A DNA stretch of 64,000 nucleotides. Source: Microbacterium sp. H1-D42 (GTDB taxonomy: Bacteria; Actinomycetota; Actinomycetes; Actinomycetales; Microbacteriaceae). Under the pieces are notes generated by a model. It searched no databases, had not been told where the DNA came from, and worked only from the letters and a program-made list of their open reading frames with translations. Of this stretch, positions 29,780-37,340 are shown piece by piece (positions within the stretch are counted from its first letter, which is position 1; every line of letters starts with the position of its first letter). The stretch covers positions 930,001 through 994,000 of the forward strand of contig NZ_CP093342.1 of the NCBI RefSeq assembly GCF_022637555.1, read 5' to 3'. Made by a program: the position numbers and the translations under genes.

Positions 29780-30340
29780 ATGGATGACGATCTGGACCTC
29801 GAAATCGAGGCGATGGGGAAAGTGTCGAAGGCGATTGGCGGGCTCGAAGAAGAGGTGCGCAGCCGGGTCATTCGTTGGGCCGCAGAGCGATATGGGGTTG
29901 CCCTTGGTGCGGCACCACGCAAGCAAGCCGCTGGCGGCGGGGTGGGCGTAGGCGAGGGCCTCAACGGTGGGGGGCTCGATGATGAGGAAGCACTCGACGA
30001 GCCCAGCGTCAGCGAAGACCACACCTGGAACCATTTCGCTGAGCTCTACCACGCATCGGGCGCATCTACTCACCCAGAGGGAATGCTGGTAGCCGCCTAC
30101 TGGGTCCAAGCGCTCCAGAAGCACGAGTCCTTCGGATCCTTTGAACTCAACCAGCTCCTCAAAGATCTGGGGCACGGGGTGACAGGCACTTCGAAGGTTA
30201 TGACGTCGCTCATCGCCAAGAAACCCGCGCTGATCCTCCAGCTCAAGAAATCCGGTAAGACTCAGCAGGCGCGCAAGACTTACAAGCTCACGGACGCGGG
30301 CAAGAAGGCTGTCGAGCAGATGATCGCGAATGGCGCTTGA
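29780..30340 (+). CDS. Winged-helix-like protein, first gene of a candidate defence operon
   Basis: A 186-residue protein. The N-terminus has a helix of the type seen in many small regulators of defence loci (GGLEEEVRSRVIRWAAERYG), then a Gly-rich linker (about residues 54-66), then a C-terminal domain (MLVAAYWVQALQKHESFGSF to YKLTDAGKKAVEQM) that looks like a winged helix. GGGAG precedes the ATG. Its end overlaps the next gene by 11 bases. It may bind DNA or act as an adaptor for the nuclease-like proteins that follow; no activity is known. Confidence 0.75.
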   Translation: MDDDLDLEIEAMGKVSKAIGGLEEEVRSRVIRWAAERYGVALGAAPRKQAAGGGVGVGEGLNGGGLDDEEALDEPSVSEDHTWNHFAELYHASGASTHPEGMLVAAYWVQALQKHESFGSFELNQLLKDLGHGVTGTSKVMTSLIAKKPALILQLKKSGKTQQARKTYKLTDAGKKAVEQMIANGA

Positions 30341-31094
30341 CCCGAAAGAAGCGTTCAGCGCACTCCCGCCGACGCTCGTGGCGGATCTGCTCGACGCGTT
30401 TCAGCAGGTTGTCAAGAACTATGCCGAGCATCGGTGGGAGCCGTCCGAGCTGAACGGCGGGAAACTCTGCGAGGCCGCTTACACGATCCTCGCGGGTTAC
30501 TTCGCGGGGGCGTATGAACAGCGTTCCCACAAGCCCAAGGACATGGTTAGCGCCTGCCGAAACCTGGAGAAGGAGCAGGGCCCGCGCTCGGCACGTATCC
30601 AGATTCCTCGTATGGTCATGGCGCTTTACGAAATCCGCAACAATCGCGGTGTCGGTCACGCAGGTGGTGACGTGGACCCGAACCACATGGACGCCACGGC
30701 AGTGATCTACATGAGCAAGTGGGTGGTAGCCGAGCTCGTCCGCCTGCTCCATGGGCTGACGACAGACGAAGCTGCCGATCTGGTAGATGCCCTCGTAGAA
30801 CGTGAGGTGGCCCTGGTCTGGCGGAACGGCGACAAGCGGCGCGTATTAGCTACAGGTTTGAGCTTACGCAAGGGCACCTTATTGCTTCTGTCCGGTGTGG
30901 TGGACGCGCGAGAGTCAGACCTGGTTTCCTGGCTTGAGCAAAAACGCCCGGGCGACTACCGCAATAAGATCCTCAAGCCGATGCACAAGGAACGTCTGGT
31001 CGAGTATGACCAGGCTGCTGGGACGGTGGCACTTCTCCCGCCGGGCGTGGCGGCGGCTGAGGCGCTCATCCACGAGTTAGGGGAGCGTCGCTAG
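30330..31094 (+). CDS. HEPN/Abi-C-like protein
   Basis: A 254-residue protein. Residues about 85-150 (IPRMVMALYEIRNNRGVGH ... MSKWVVAELVRLLHGL) fit the C-terminal domain of abortive-infection proteins (Abi_C), a branch of the HEPN superfamily; RNNRGVGH fits the Rx4-6H motif of HEPN ribonucleases. The rest looks like a helical domain and a C-terminal winged helix (KPMHKERLVEYDQAAGTVAL). HEPN proteins are often RNases in phage defence and toxin systems. It overlaps both neighbours, so the three genes form one operon. Confidence 0.7.
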   Translation: MALDPKEAFSALPPTLVADLLDAFQQVVKNYAEHRWEPSELNGGKLCEAAYTILAGYFAGAYEQRSHKPKDMVSACRNLEKEQGPRSARIQIPRMVMALYEIRNNRGVGHAGGDVDPNHMDATAVIYMSKWVVAELVRLLHGLTTDEAADLVDALVEREVALVWRNGDKRRVLATGLSLRKGTLLLLSGVVDARESDLVSWLEQKRPGDYRNKILKPMHKERLVEYDQAAGTVALLPPGVAAAEALIHELGERR

Positions 31095-32095
31095 TGGCGA
31101 TCAACAACTGGTGGGACTCCGACTCATCCGAGATCTACTGGATGGAAATCCGGCAGGAGCCGGTCGGTCTTGGCGACTACCTCCGAGCCCCGAAAATAGC
31201 CGGAGACGGCAATCCGTCGTGGTCGTACGAGCTTGTCTCCTACGTTCAGCCAGGTGACCGCGTCTTCCACTGGCACCGGACGAGCACTGGCGAACCTGGC
31301 ATCCTCGGGTGGTCCGAAGCCACCGGACCATTGGAGACGATCACGTGGTCTTGGCAAGCGCGCGGCACGCGTGGGAGAGAACGCGGGGTGCCCACAGTTG
31401 GGCCAACCTGGGACATGCCGCTGACCAGGTATACCGAGCTGGATTCGCCCGTCACGCGATCCGCTCTGAACGCGCGCCGGGCTGACGTGTTGAGCGTGAT
31501 CGAGGACGTAGCCAGGATCTACGGCAAGCCGGTCTACGCGCCATTCCAGAACTACGGCGGTCGTGAACTGCGCGCCCAGCAGGGCTACCTCACCAAGTTC
31601 CCGGCCGCCCTCGTCTCCCTGCTATTCGATCTCCCAGCCGTTGGCGAAGCCGATGCGCCAGCCACTCGGAAGCGAACAGCCCGAACAGGTCGTGGCCAGG
31701 GCTACCTCGCGGACGCCGAGAAGCGAACCGCGCTCGAACGCCACGCCGTCCGCATCGCCATCGACCACTATCGGGCGGCTGGCGCGACGAGCATTGAAGA
31801 GCTCGGGAAACCGTACGATCTGCGAGTGATCCTCGACGGAGTAGAACGCCATATCGAGGTGAAGGGGTCGGTCGGCCAGGACCTGGAGAGCGTGCAACTC
31901 ACCCAGGGAGAGGTTGAACACGCTCGGAGTTATCAGCCCACTGACCTGTTCGTGGTTGACGGGATCAGCGCGACTCGTGGCGACGGTGGCAAGGTCGAGA
32001 CCTCAGGCGGAAATGTTCGCATCTGGGCGGAGTGGGCTCCGAGTGACAAAGCGCTCCGCCCGACGCACTTGCGCTACAGTCTCCCGTCGTCCTAG
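31094..32095 (+). CDS. EVE-like/DUF3883 protein (candidate modification-dependent nuclease)
   Basis: A 333-residue two-domain protein. The N-terminal part (EIYWMEIRQEPVG, VQPGDRVFHWH, GEPGILGWSEATGP) has the order and spacing of an EVE/PUA-like reader domain, which binds modified bases. After a linker with basic residues, the C-terminal part (LERHAVRIAIDHYRAAGA, YDLRVILDGVERHIEVKGS, LFVVDGI) matches DUF3883/Mrr-like nuclease folds with D...E-x-K catalytic residues. EVE plus nuclease domain is a known architecture of type IV restriction proteins. The GTG overlaps the previous stop by one base. Target and activity are inferred. Confidence 0.78.
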   Translation: MAINNWWDSDSSEIYWMEIRQEPVGLGDYLRAPKIAGDGNPSWSYELVSYVQPGDRVFHWHRTSTGEPGILGWSEATGPLETITWSWQARGTRGRERGVPTVGPTWDMPLTRYTELDSPVTRSALNARRADVLSVIEDVARIYGKPVYAPFQNYGGRELRAQQGYLTKFPAALVSLLFDLPAVGEADAPATRKRTARTGRGQGYLADAEKRTALERHAVRIAIDHYRAAGATSIEELGKPYDLRVILDGVERHIEVKGSVGQDLESVQLTQGEVEHARSYQPTDLFVVDGISATRGDGGKVETSGGNVRIWAEWAPSDKALRPTHLRYSLPSS

Positions 32096-32221
32096 ACGTA
32101 ACCGGCGCGCGTTCTCACGCGGATCGACGTACGACCGGGAAACAGGCGCGCGGGGATTGTGGCGAGGCATATGCGGATGCTGGAATGGACGGGTGCCGTT
32201 GTCGTGACGCTCCTTTCAGCG

Positions 32222-32255
32222 CTCCGCCCCCAGTCCTTCCCAGCTGGGGGCGGAG
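32222..32255 (+). terminator. Terminator after the EVE/DUF3883 operon
   Basis: CTCCGCCCCCAG at 32222-32233 pairs exactly with 32244-32255 around a 10-nt loop. Confidence 0.75.
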
Positions 32256-32302
32256 TCGTATCCGGCCAGAGCCCGCCCGCGCCCACCCGCTCGCGTGACG
32301 CA

Positions 32303-32332
32303 TAGACAGAATCCCAGATGAAACGGTAAAAT
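32303..32332 (+). promoter_or_regulatory. Strong promoter upstream of the replication genes
   Basis: TAGACA at 32303-32308 and TAAAAT at 32327-32332, spaced 18 bp, are close to the sigma-70 consensus and stand out in this GC-rich sequence. Transcription would begin near 32340. Confidence 0.65.
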
Positions 32333-32339
32333 TGGGTCT

Positions 32340-32621
32340 GGCAGTGAGAGCCCTAGGGACCCTCGGAGGACGCCTACTCCGAGGGTCTCGCCATATCCCG
32401 GCGAGGGCATGCGACACGTCGGGGAGAACCGGGTTACTTGCGCTACACGTACTGGGGGTGATTTGATGGGTCCCGCAAGGCGCTCAGCGCCCCGAGAAGA
32501 AGAGACATCAGAGAGAGTCCGACCCCAGGCGTGGGCGAGGCGACGGGAACCGGCACCGTAGACCGGCGGCGAGGCACCACTCGGTGCAGTAGCTAGACGC
32601 CCTCCTAGAGGGACTCCTCCG
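32340..32621 (+). ncRNA. Structured leader or small RNA before the primase operon
   Basis: The 280 nt after the strong promoter have no convincing coding frame. They contain an 11-bp stem (GACCCTCGGAG at 32358-32368 with 32377-32387), GGCGC/GCGCC and GCACC/GGTGC hairpins, and other paired segments. It may be a separate small RNA ended near 32390, or the leader of the replication operon. No known RNA family is recognised. Confidence 0.4.
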
Positions 32622-32732
32622 TTGTCCGTTTCACCCACGTCCGCCGACTTCAAACCCGCTCCCATCGCTGACGCCGATCTGGCGTACCTGCTCCGGCTCC
32701 TGTTCGCTCCCGCCGAGGCGGTGGCCTCGTGA
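32622..32732 (+). CDS. Micro-ORF 1 before prim-pol (36 residues)
   Basis: TTG start, TGA at 32730-32732. Sequence pattern: Ser/Pro-rich start, then DADLAYLLRLLFAPAEA, an amphipathic helix. The stop overlaps the next GTG (GTGA). A weak GAGGGA lies upstream. Possible leader or small regulator; the coupling chain is its main support. Confidence 0.4.
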   Translation: MSVSPTSADFKPAPIADADLAYLLRLLFAPAEAVAS

Positions 32733-32848
32733 CGCTCCACCAGGTCGGCGAGCGTCTGCTCATCGCGACCGGGACCACCCTCAGCGCCGGGTACCTCGCC
32801 GTCTACGCGGCCTACCTCATCCTCCGAGCTGTCGGAGGCCACTGGTGA
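32729..32848 (+). CDS. Micro-ORF 2 before prim-pol (39 residues)
   Basis: GTG start, overlapping the previous ORF and, by GTGA, the prim-pol gene. The centre (LLIATGTTLSAGYLAVYAAYL) is hydrophobic enough for one membrane segment. Small membrane proteins beside replication genes are common in actinobacterial integrative elements. Function unknown. Confidence 0.5.
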   Translation: MTLHQVGERLLIATGTTLSAGYLAVYAAYLILRAVGGHW

Positions 32849-34890
32849 GGCCCCCACGTCACGCGCTGGAGTCCAGCGAGCCTGGCGACAACCTAGCGCT
32901 GACCGCCGCTCTCGAATGGGCCGCGCACGGCTGGCCGGTGTTCCCGCTCCGCCGCAACGACAAGACCCCCGCGATCCCCAGCGCCCACAAGGGCGAGAAG
33001 GGTCCGAAGTGTGACGGGCGATGCGGCAAGCTCGGGCACGGCGTCCTCGACGCCTCGACCGACCCCGAGGCCATCCGGCGACTATTCGCCCGCTATCCGG
33101 ACGCCAACATCGGCGGCGCGACCCTCGGACGTGTCGTCTTCGACTTCGACGTCCAACACGGTGGCAAGCAGTCCGACGTGTTCCCCACGACGAGGGAGCA
33201 CCTCAGCGGGCGGGGCAACGGTAACTCGCACCTGATCTATCGGGTTGGCGGCGACCTCGCGCGCCTCATCCGGCCCGGAGCCCACGTCCTCGGGCACGGG
33301 ATTGACATCCGGGCCACGCACGGCTCGTACGTGGTCCTGCCGCCGTCGCTTCACCCTGACACCCTCAAGCCCTACACGGTCGCCGACGAGTCAGTGCCGG
33401 AGCACACCCTGACTGATGACGAGGTGCGCGCGATCTTCGCCGCACACGGCAAGCCCGCCCCGGGCGAGCGGAAGACCCCCGACGCTGGGTCCTCCTTGGC
33501 CTCTCTCGACCTCCCGGAGGGCGGGGCATGGTTCGGTGGGTCCGGGGTCGTCCAGCTTCTCGGGAGCCCGCCGGAGCGCGGGACCGGAGAGATGAACGAC
33601 TGGCTGACCCGCGTGGCCGGACATTACGCCCAGCAGTACCGGACGAAGCGCGACCTCTACGAATGGCACGTCAGGGACGCCGCCGCGAAGGTCGATCCCG
33701 ACTACGAGGACACCGAGAAAGTCCTCGAATCGATCTGGGCAACGGAACAGGCAAAACCGGAGGATGCGGACGAGCGCCAACAGCGAGTCGCGGAGCGGGT
33801 GGAGTCAAAGCTCGTCGAGCACGAGGCGAAGGCACTGTTCGCCCGCACGCTCGCAGAACTCGAACCCGCCGAACCGTTCGACGTGGGCTCGCTCGCCGAG
33901 ATCCTCGCCCGGCCCGACACTGAACGGTTCAGAGTCGACGGGCTCCTGCTCTCCGAGGGGTTTACGACCGTGGTGGCCGCACGGAAGACCGGCAAGACCA
34001 CATTCAACCTGAACCTTGCAGACTCGCTCCTCAGCGGACGCGACTTCCTCGGGCAGTTCCCCGTCGAACCGGTCGAAGGGCGCATCGCGCTCCTCAACTT
34101 CGAGGTTGCGGCCAAGCAGGTGGCGCACTGGGCCAACCTCGTAGGCGTCGACCCTGACCGGTTCGACATCGTCACACTCCGAGGTCGCCGGAACCCGCTC
34201 CTGCACCCACAGGATCGAGCCGACCTCGCAGAGTACCTGCGCGGGCGGAAGGTCGAGTTCCTGTTCGTTGACCCGTTCAGCCGTGCGTTCTACGGCGAGA
34301 GCCAGCAGGACAACACCCAGGTGCAAGCATTCCTGTCAGATCTCGACGTGTTCGCCCGCTCGGAGGTCGGAGCCACGGACGTGGTACTGAACGTACACGC
34401 GGGCTGGAACGCCGACCGTTCGCGCGGCGCGTCCGCACTGGAGGACCACCCGGACTCGATCATCTGGCTCAAGCCCGGGGATCGGGAAAAGGGCGATAGG
34501 TCGACCTACATCGAGGCGAAGGGCCGCGACGTGGACATCGAGGAGATGCAACTGGCGTTCGACCCGACCACGTACCGGCTCTCGCTGACCGGCGAGGGCT
34601 CACGGCGCGAGGTGAAGCTCGCCCAGAAGCAGAGCGATCTCGAACCGGCGATCCTGCGAGCCGTCGCGGCAGAGCCCGGGATTAACACCAAGGGCGTCAC
34701 CGAGAACCTGCGCACGGCGGGCGTGCCATTCCAGAAGGGTGACGAGACGAAGACCCTCAAGGCGATGCTCGAAGGTGGCCGGATCGGCTGGAAGAAGGGC
34801 GAGCGCAACGCCTCGCTGTGGTACCCGGCAGGACACCCGGACGCGGTGACGAAAGCACCTCTCGCGGGCGTCGGGGAGGTGGGGTTCTGA
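32845..34890 (+). CDS. Bifunctional primase-polymerase / replicative helicase-type ATPase
   Basis: A 681-residue replication protein. The N-terminal prim-pol domain has WAAHGWPVFPLRRNDKTPA, the DFD metal site in GRVVFDFDVQHGG, SHLIYRV and GIDIRATHGSYVVLPPS. The C-terminal RepA/AAA_25-type ATPase has Walker A in VVAARKTGKTTFNLNLA and Walker B in VEFLFVDPFSRAF, and a winged helix ends the protein (AVAAEPGINTKGVTENLRTAG). Such proteins start and drive replication of plasmids, satellites and integrative elements. Iteron-like repeats start 4 bases after its stop. Confidence 0.88.
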   Translation: MRPPRHALESSEPGDNLALTAALEWAAHGWPVFPLRRNDKTPAIPSAHKGEKGPKCDGRCGKLGHGVLDASTDPEAIRRLFARYPDANIGGATLGRVVFDFDVQHGGKQSDVFPTTREHLSGRGNGNSHLIYRVGGDLARLIRPGAHVLGHGIDIRATHGSYVVLPPSLHPDTLKPYTVADESVPEHTLTDDEVRAIFAAHGKPAPGERKTPDAGSSLASLDLPEGGAWFGGSGVVQLLGSPPERGTGEMNDWLTRVAGHYAQQYRTKRDLYEWHVRDAAAKVDPDYEDTEKVLESIWATEQAKPEDADERQQRVAERVESKLVEHEAKALFARTLAELEPAEPFDVGSLAEILARPDTERFRVDGLLLSEGFTTVVAARKTGKTTFNLNLADSLLSGRDFLGQFPVEPVEGRIALLNFEVAAKQVAHWANLVGVDPDRFDIVTLRGRRNPLLHPQDRADLAEYLRGRKVEFLFVDPFSRAFYGESQQDNTQVQAFLSDLDVFARSEVGATDVVLNVHAGWNADRSRGASALEDHPDSIIWLKPGDREKGDRSTYIEAKGRDVDIEEMQLAFDPTTYRLSLTGEGSRREVKLAQKQSDLEPAILRAVAAEPGINTKGVTENLRTAGVPFQKGDETKTLKAMLEGGRIGWKKGERNASLWYPAGHPDAVTKAPLAGVGEVGF

Positions 34891-34893
34891 TGC

Positions 34894-35050
34894 AATCTCC
34901 CCGGAATCTCCCCGCCCCAGTCTCCCCGGAATCTCCCCGAGCCGAGAGCCCCGTCATGACGGGACCTCCCCGAATCTCCCCGAGTCTCCCCGCCAGCGTC
35001 CCCACCCAATCTCCCCGCCCCCCTTTTAGGGGCGGGGAGACGGGGAGATT
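34894..35050 (+). repeat. Iteron-like repeats, probable replication origin of the element
   Basis: The word AATCTCCCCG or a close variant begins at 34894, 34905, 34919, 34930, 34963, 34973, 34983 and 35008, with neighbours 10-11 bp apart in several pairs, i.e. on the same face of the helix. Inverted copies lie at 35033-35041 and 35041-35050. TCTCCCCGCCCC at 35010-35021 forms a 12-bp hairpin with 35029-35040 around CCTTTTA. The place directly after the prim-pol gene supports an origin role. Confidence 0.75.
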
Positions 35051-35123
35051 CACGGGGACACCGACGATGACCGCCGTTCCTGACACCTCGGCAACACCTG
35101 ATGCCCACCAAGGAGGCGCGGAA

Positions 35124-35399
35124 ATGACCGACCACCAGCAGGCCCCCGGCACTCTGCCCACCTGGCCTGCGTGGCTGGTCCCGCACGCCGACGAGGTGGC
35201 CTCATGGGGGCCTGCGCCGACCGCACCCGACTGCTGGGTGCCCGGATGCCAGAACAGCGCTCGTCTGCTCGGGCTCTGCAAGACCCACTACGCCCGGGCC
35301 GAGCGAACGTGGCGACCGCGGCCGTCGCATATCGCGCGAGGCAAGACCGGGCGCAAGCAGCCCACCACCACCGACGCGCCGAAGGACAAGAACCAGTGA
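35124..35399 (+). CDS. Small Cys/His protein (91 residues)
   Basis: I start at the ATG at 35124 because AAGGAGG at 35110-35116 is ideally spaced; the same frame is open back to 34890, but that part is iteron DNA and codes only low-complexity Ser/Pro. Residues about 36-62 hold CWVPGCQNSARLLGLCKTHY, a short C..C..C.H cluster frequent in phage and plasmid proteins and probably zinc binding. The C-terminus is basic. Function unknown. Confidence 0.65.
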   Translation: MTDHQQAPGTLPTWPAWLVPHADEVASWGPAPTAPDCWVPGCQNSARLLGLCKTHYARAERTWRPRPSHIARGKTGRKQPTTTDAPKDKNQ

Positions 35400-35707
35400 G
35401 TGCCCTTCGCTTCTCGCAGGGCTCGGGGAGCTCGCACCCCGCCGAGAGTGCCCGGGTGGTGCGCGAGGTCACGGACAGCCCTACCGGAGGCCGGGGACGG
35501 TCACTCCCAAGCCTGGCTACGCCCCGGAGCCCACATGACCAGATTCCCGCCGAACAATCCGACGCGGCCCACAGCGCCGAGGAACGGCGCGTCGGCCCAG
35601 CGTCCGACTGCGAAACAAACGCGCGGGCACCTCCGCGCCGCCCGACCTTCGTTACCAACACCAACACCAACACCAACACCAACACCAACACCAACAAGGA
35701 GCACGAC
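35400..35707 (+). other. Low-complexity stretch, possibly coding, before the next gene
   Basis: These 308 bp may be noncoding leader. However, a GTG at 35396 overlaps the previous stop (GTGA) and stays open in frame through the hexamer repeat into the 35708 gene, giving a disordered 104-residue extension. I cannot decide between the two. Confidence 0.4.
35654..35695 (+). repeat. ACCAAC x7 tandem repeat
   Basis: Seven perfect copies of the hexamer ACCAAC, immediately followed by the AAGGAG Shine-Dalgarno sequence of the 35708 gene. The unit is two codons, so length changes keep the frame. CAA-rich, G-free sequence stays unfolded and may keep the ribosome site open. Confidence 0.9.
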
Positions 35708-36115
35708 ATGAGCAAGAACACCGAGACCCCGGTTCGGACGACCAAGATTCACACGCTGGATGACCTGCACGAGAGCGACTTTCAGGAGCTCTTACAGTGC
35801 GCCAGTGGCAACCCCGCCGCCACGCCTGCGTGGTTTGTCGAGGGTGGCTTTTTCAGTGAGGAGATGCTGGAGGACCGCCGCCGAGCTGTCCGCCACTTCG
35901 ACTGCGTGACCGCTCCGGACGTCAAGCACGCGATCCGCCGTATCCGGGAGTCCCGATCTTGGAAGCTCTTCAGGCGAGTCGATGACATCGACATGGTGCT
36001 CACGTTCGCCTTCGCTGTGCTGGAGAAGATCGGGGCCGAGGACGAGTTCGCGGGTCTGGAGCAGTTCGGACCGATCAAGCGCTCGGTGAACAGGGCCCTG
36101 CGCGACTGGCAGTAA
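35708..36115 (+). CDS. Element protein of unknown function (135 residues)
   Basis: ATG at 35708 with AAGGAG six bases upstream. A soluble, mostly helical protein with an acidic N-terminal part (LDDLHESDFQELLQCASGN) and a basic middle (VKHAIRRIRESRSWKLFRRV). No family recognised. It lies in the run of small genes between origin and integrase. Confidence 0.75.
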   Translation: MSKNTETPVRTTKIHTLDDLHESDFQELLQCASGNPAATPAWFVEGGFFSEEMLEDRRRAVRHFDCVTAPDVKHAIRRIRESRSWKLFRRVDDIDMVLTFAFAVLEKIGAEDEFAGLEQFGPIKRSVNRALRDWQ

Positions 36116-36185
36116 CGAACTGGCCCGGTGCCGTTGCTTCGGTGGCGGCACCGGGCACCCGAGACGCTCACGAAAGGAGCACACG

Positions 36186-36440
36186 ATGAACACGAATAAC
36201 AACTGGGACAGGCTCACCCAGGAGCAGAAGGAGCGCGCCACGGGCGAGTTCGTCATGCACACCCGGGGCGGCGCAGACCCCCGGGCGCTAGCTCGGATGC
36301 TGGATCGGATGGAGTCGCTCGCGACTAGCGCGGCGCTGTGGAACCTCTGGGTAACCGAGCAGATCGAGGTCGCCTGGGACGAGGGGCACCAGGAGATCGC
36401 GTGGTACGTGCCGGAGCCTGACGAGGAGGACGAGCGATGA
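36186..36440 (+). CDS. Small acidic element protein (84 residues)
   Basis: GAAAGGAG precedes the ATG. The protein begins MNTNNNWDRLTQEQKERAT, is helical and ends in acidic residues (VPEPDEEDER). No family recognised. Its stop overlaps the next ATG (ATGA), so the two are coupled. Confidence 0.7.
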   Translation: MNTNNNWDRLTQEQKERATGEFVMHTRGGADPRALARMLDRMESLATSAALWNLWVTEQIEVAWDEGHQEIAWYVPEPDEEDER

Positions 36441-36847
36441 CTGAGTCAGCGGAGAACGCGCCGAGCCTGGCAGGCATCAATATCCACCCCACGGTAAGGG
36501 GGGTGGGCCACCTCCAGCGGCTGTTGGAAGACCCCAAGTCAGTGTCAGGTTTCAAGCAGTTCTGGGGTGGCCCGAACTACCTTGACCTCGGCTACGTCGG
36601 GGGAAGCTTCTACTGGGGTATCTCTGGTCGGAGCGACTATCAGCGAGGCCTTACCGCCGCCGAGGTCGTCGTGGCGCTCACGCCGATCCTCGAACGTCCG
36701 GAGCTGGCGTGGACGTGCGCGAATTGCAGGGCGCGGATCGGCGAACGTTGCACGGGGCAGGGCGAGTCGCATGCCTCACGGGTCGCCAAGTTTGAACGGT
36801 ACGAGCGCCGTCACGCCCCCGAGCCCGACGCGGTAGCCGCGTCGTGA
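36437..36847 (+). CDS. Zinc-finger element protein (136 residues)
   Basis: The N-terminal 90 residues are unassigned. Near the C-terminus, WTCANCRARIGERCTGQ followed by SHASRVAKFERY is the C..C..C..H motif of a short zinc finger seen in many actinobacteriophage proteins. Coupled to the previous gene by ATGA. Function unknown; DNA or RNA binding is plausible. Confidence 0.75.
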   Translation: MTESAENAPSLAGINIHPTVRGVGHLQRLLEDPKSVSGFKQFWGGPNYLDLGYVGGSFYWGISGRSDYQRGLTAAEVVVALTPILERPELAWTCANCRARIGERCTGQGESHASRVAKFERYERRHAPEPDAVAAS

Positions 36848-37040
36848 GCGCGCTTCCCAGTCGGACTGCACCACGACCGGTGGCTACTCCGTCCGTGGCG
36901 TGTCGGGGCGCAGTTCACCGAGCGGCTCGCGACGCGACGACACGTCCGGACTGCACGGAATCTTGACGCGATATATCTCGATACATTTTGCTTGAAAGTG
37001 GATCAGGAAATACCTGGTCAGACAAAAGAACGGATACCCC
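36848..37040 (+). promoter_or_regulatory. AT-rich control region with dyad before the integrase unit
   Basis: Between 36960 and 37040 the sequence is sharply AT-rich. TTGACG (36963-36968), TACATT (36982-36987) and TTGAAA (36992-36997) are promoter-like, though spacings are not ideal. GATCAGG-AAATA-CCTGGTC (37001-37019) is a near-palindrome that may bind a regulator. No gene is visible on either strand in this gap. Confidence 0.45.
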
Positions 37041-37340
37041 ATGAGCGCCAAGGCAATCGCCGTCGAGATCCCCCTCAATACCTGCGCCTGCGGCACCTGC
37101 CACGAGGCGGTCGGACCCAAGGCGATTTACCGCCCCGGGCACGACGCCCGCCACGTCTCCGCCCTGCTTGGCGGGCTCATCAACACCCAGCAGGACGGTA
37201 AGCCCGTCACCAAGGCCCTCATCAACGCGGAGGCCAAGGCCCTGCCGAGCGAGGCCCTTCGCGCGAAGTTCACCCGCGCCGCCGAGCGCCTCGTCGCCAA
37301 GCATGCCGAGGCCGACGCCCAGGAGGTGAGGGCCGAGTGA
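37041..37340 (+). CDS. Small Cys-containing element protein (99 residues)
   Basis: The N-terminus has TCACGTCHEAVGPKAIYRPGH, then DARHVSALL; this C-C-H-H arrangement is found in many actinobacterial phage and plasmid small proteins and probably binds zinc. The rest is helical and basic. Its end overlaps the HNH gene by four bases. Unknown function; because it shares an operon with the integrase, it is a candidate recombination directionality factor, without direct evidence. Confidence 0.7.
   Translation: MSAKAIAVEIPLNTCACGTCHEAVGPKAIYRPGHDARHVSALLGGLINTQQDGKPVTKALINAEAKALPSEALRAKFTRAAERLVAKHAEADAQEVRAE

Noticed and set aside
32178..32300. Small ORF after the EVE/DUF3883 gene
   Set aside because: It runs through a perfect terminator hairpin and has no ribosome site or recognisable sequence.
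34890..35123. Coding start of the 35124 gene at 34890
   Set aside because: The stretch is made of iteron repeats and codes only low-complexity Ser/Pro; AAGGAGG is placed for the ATG at 35124.
35654..35695. CRISPR array
   Set aside because: The repeat has a 6-bp unit without spacers; no cas genes are present anywhere in the window.
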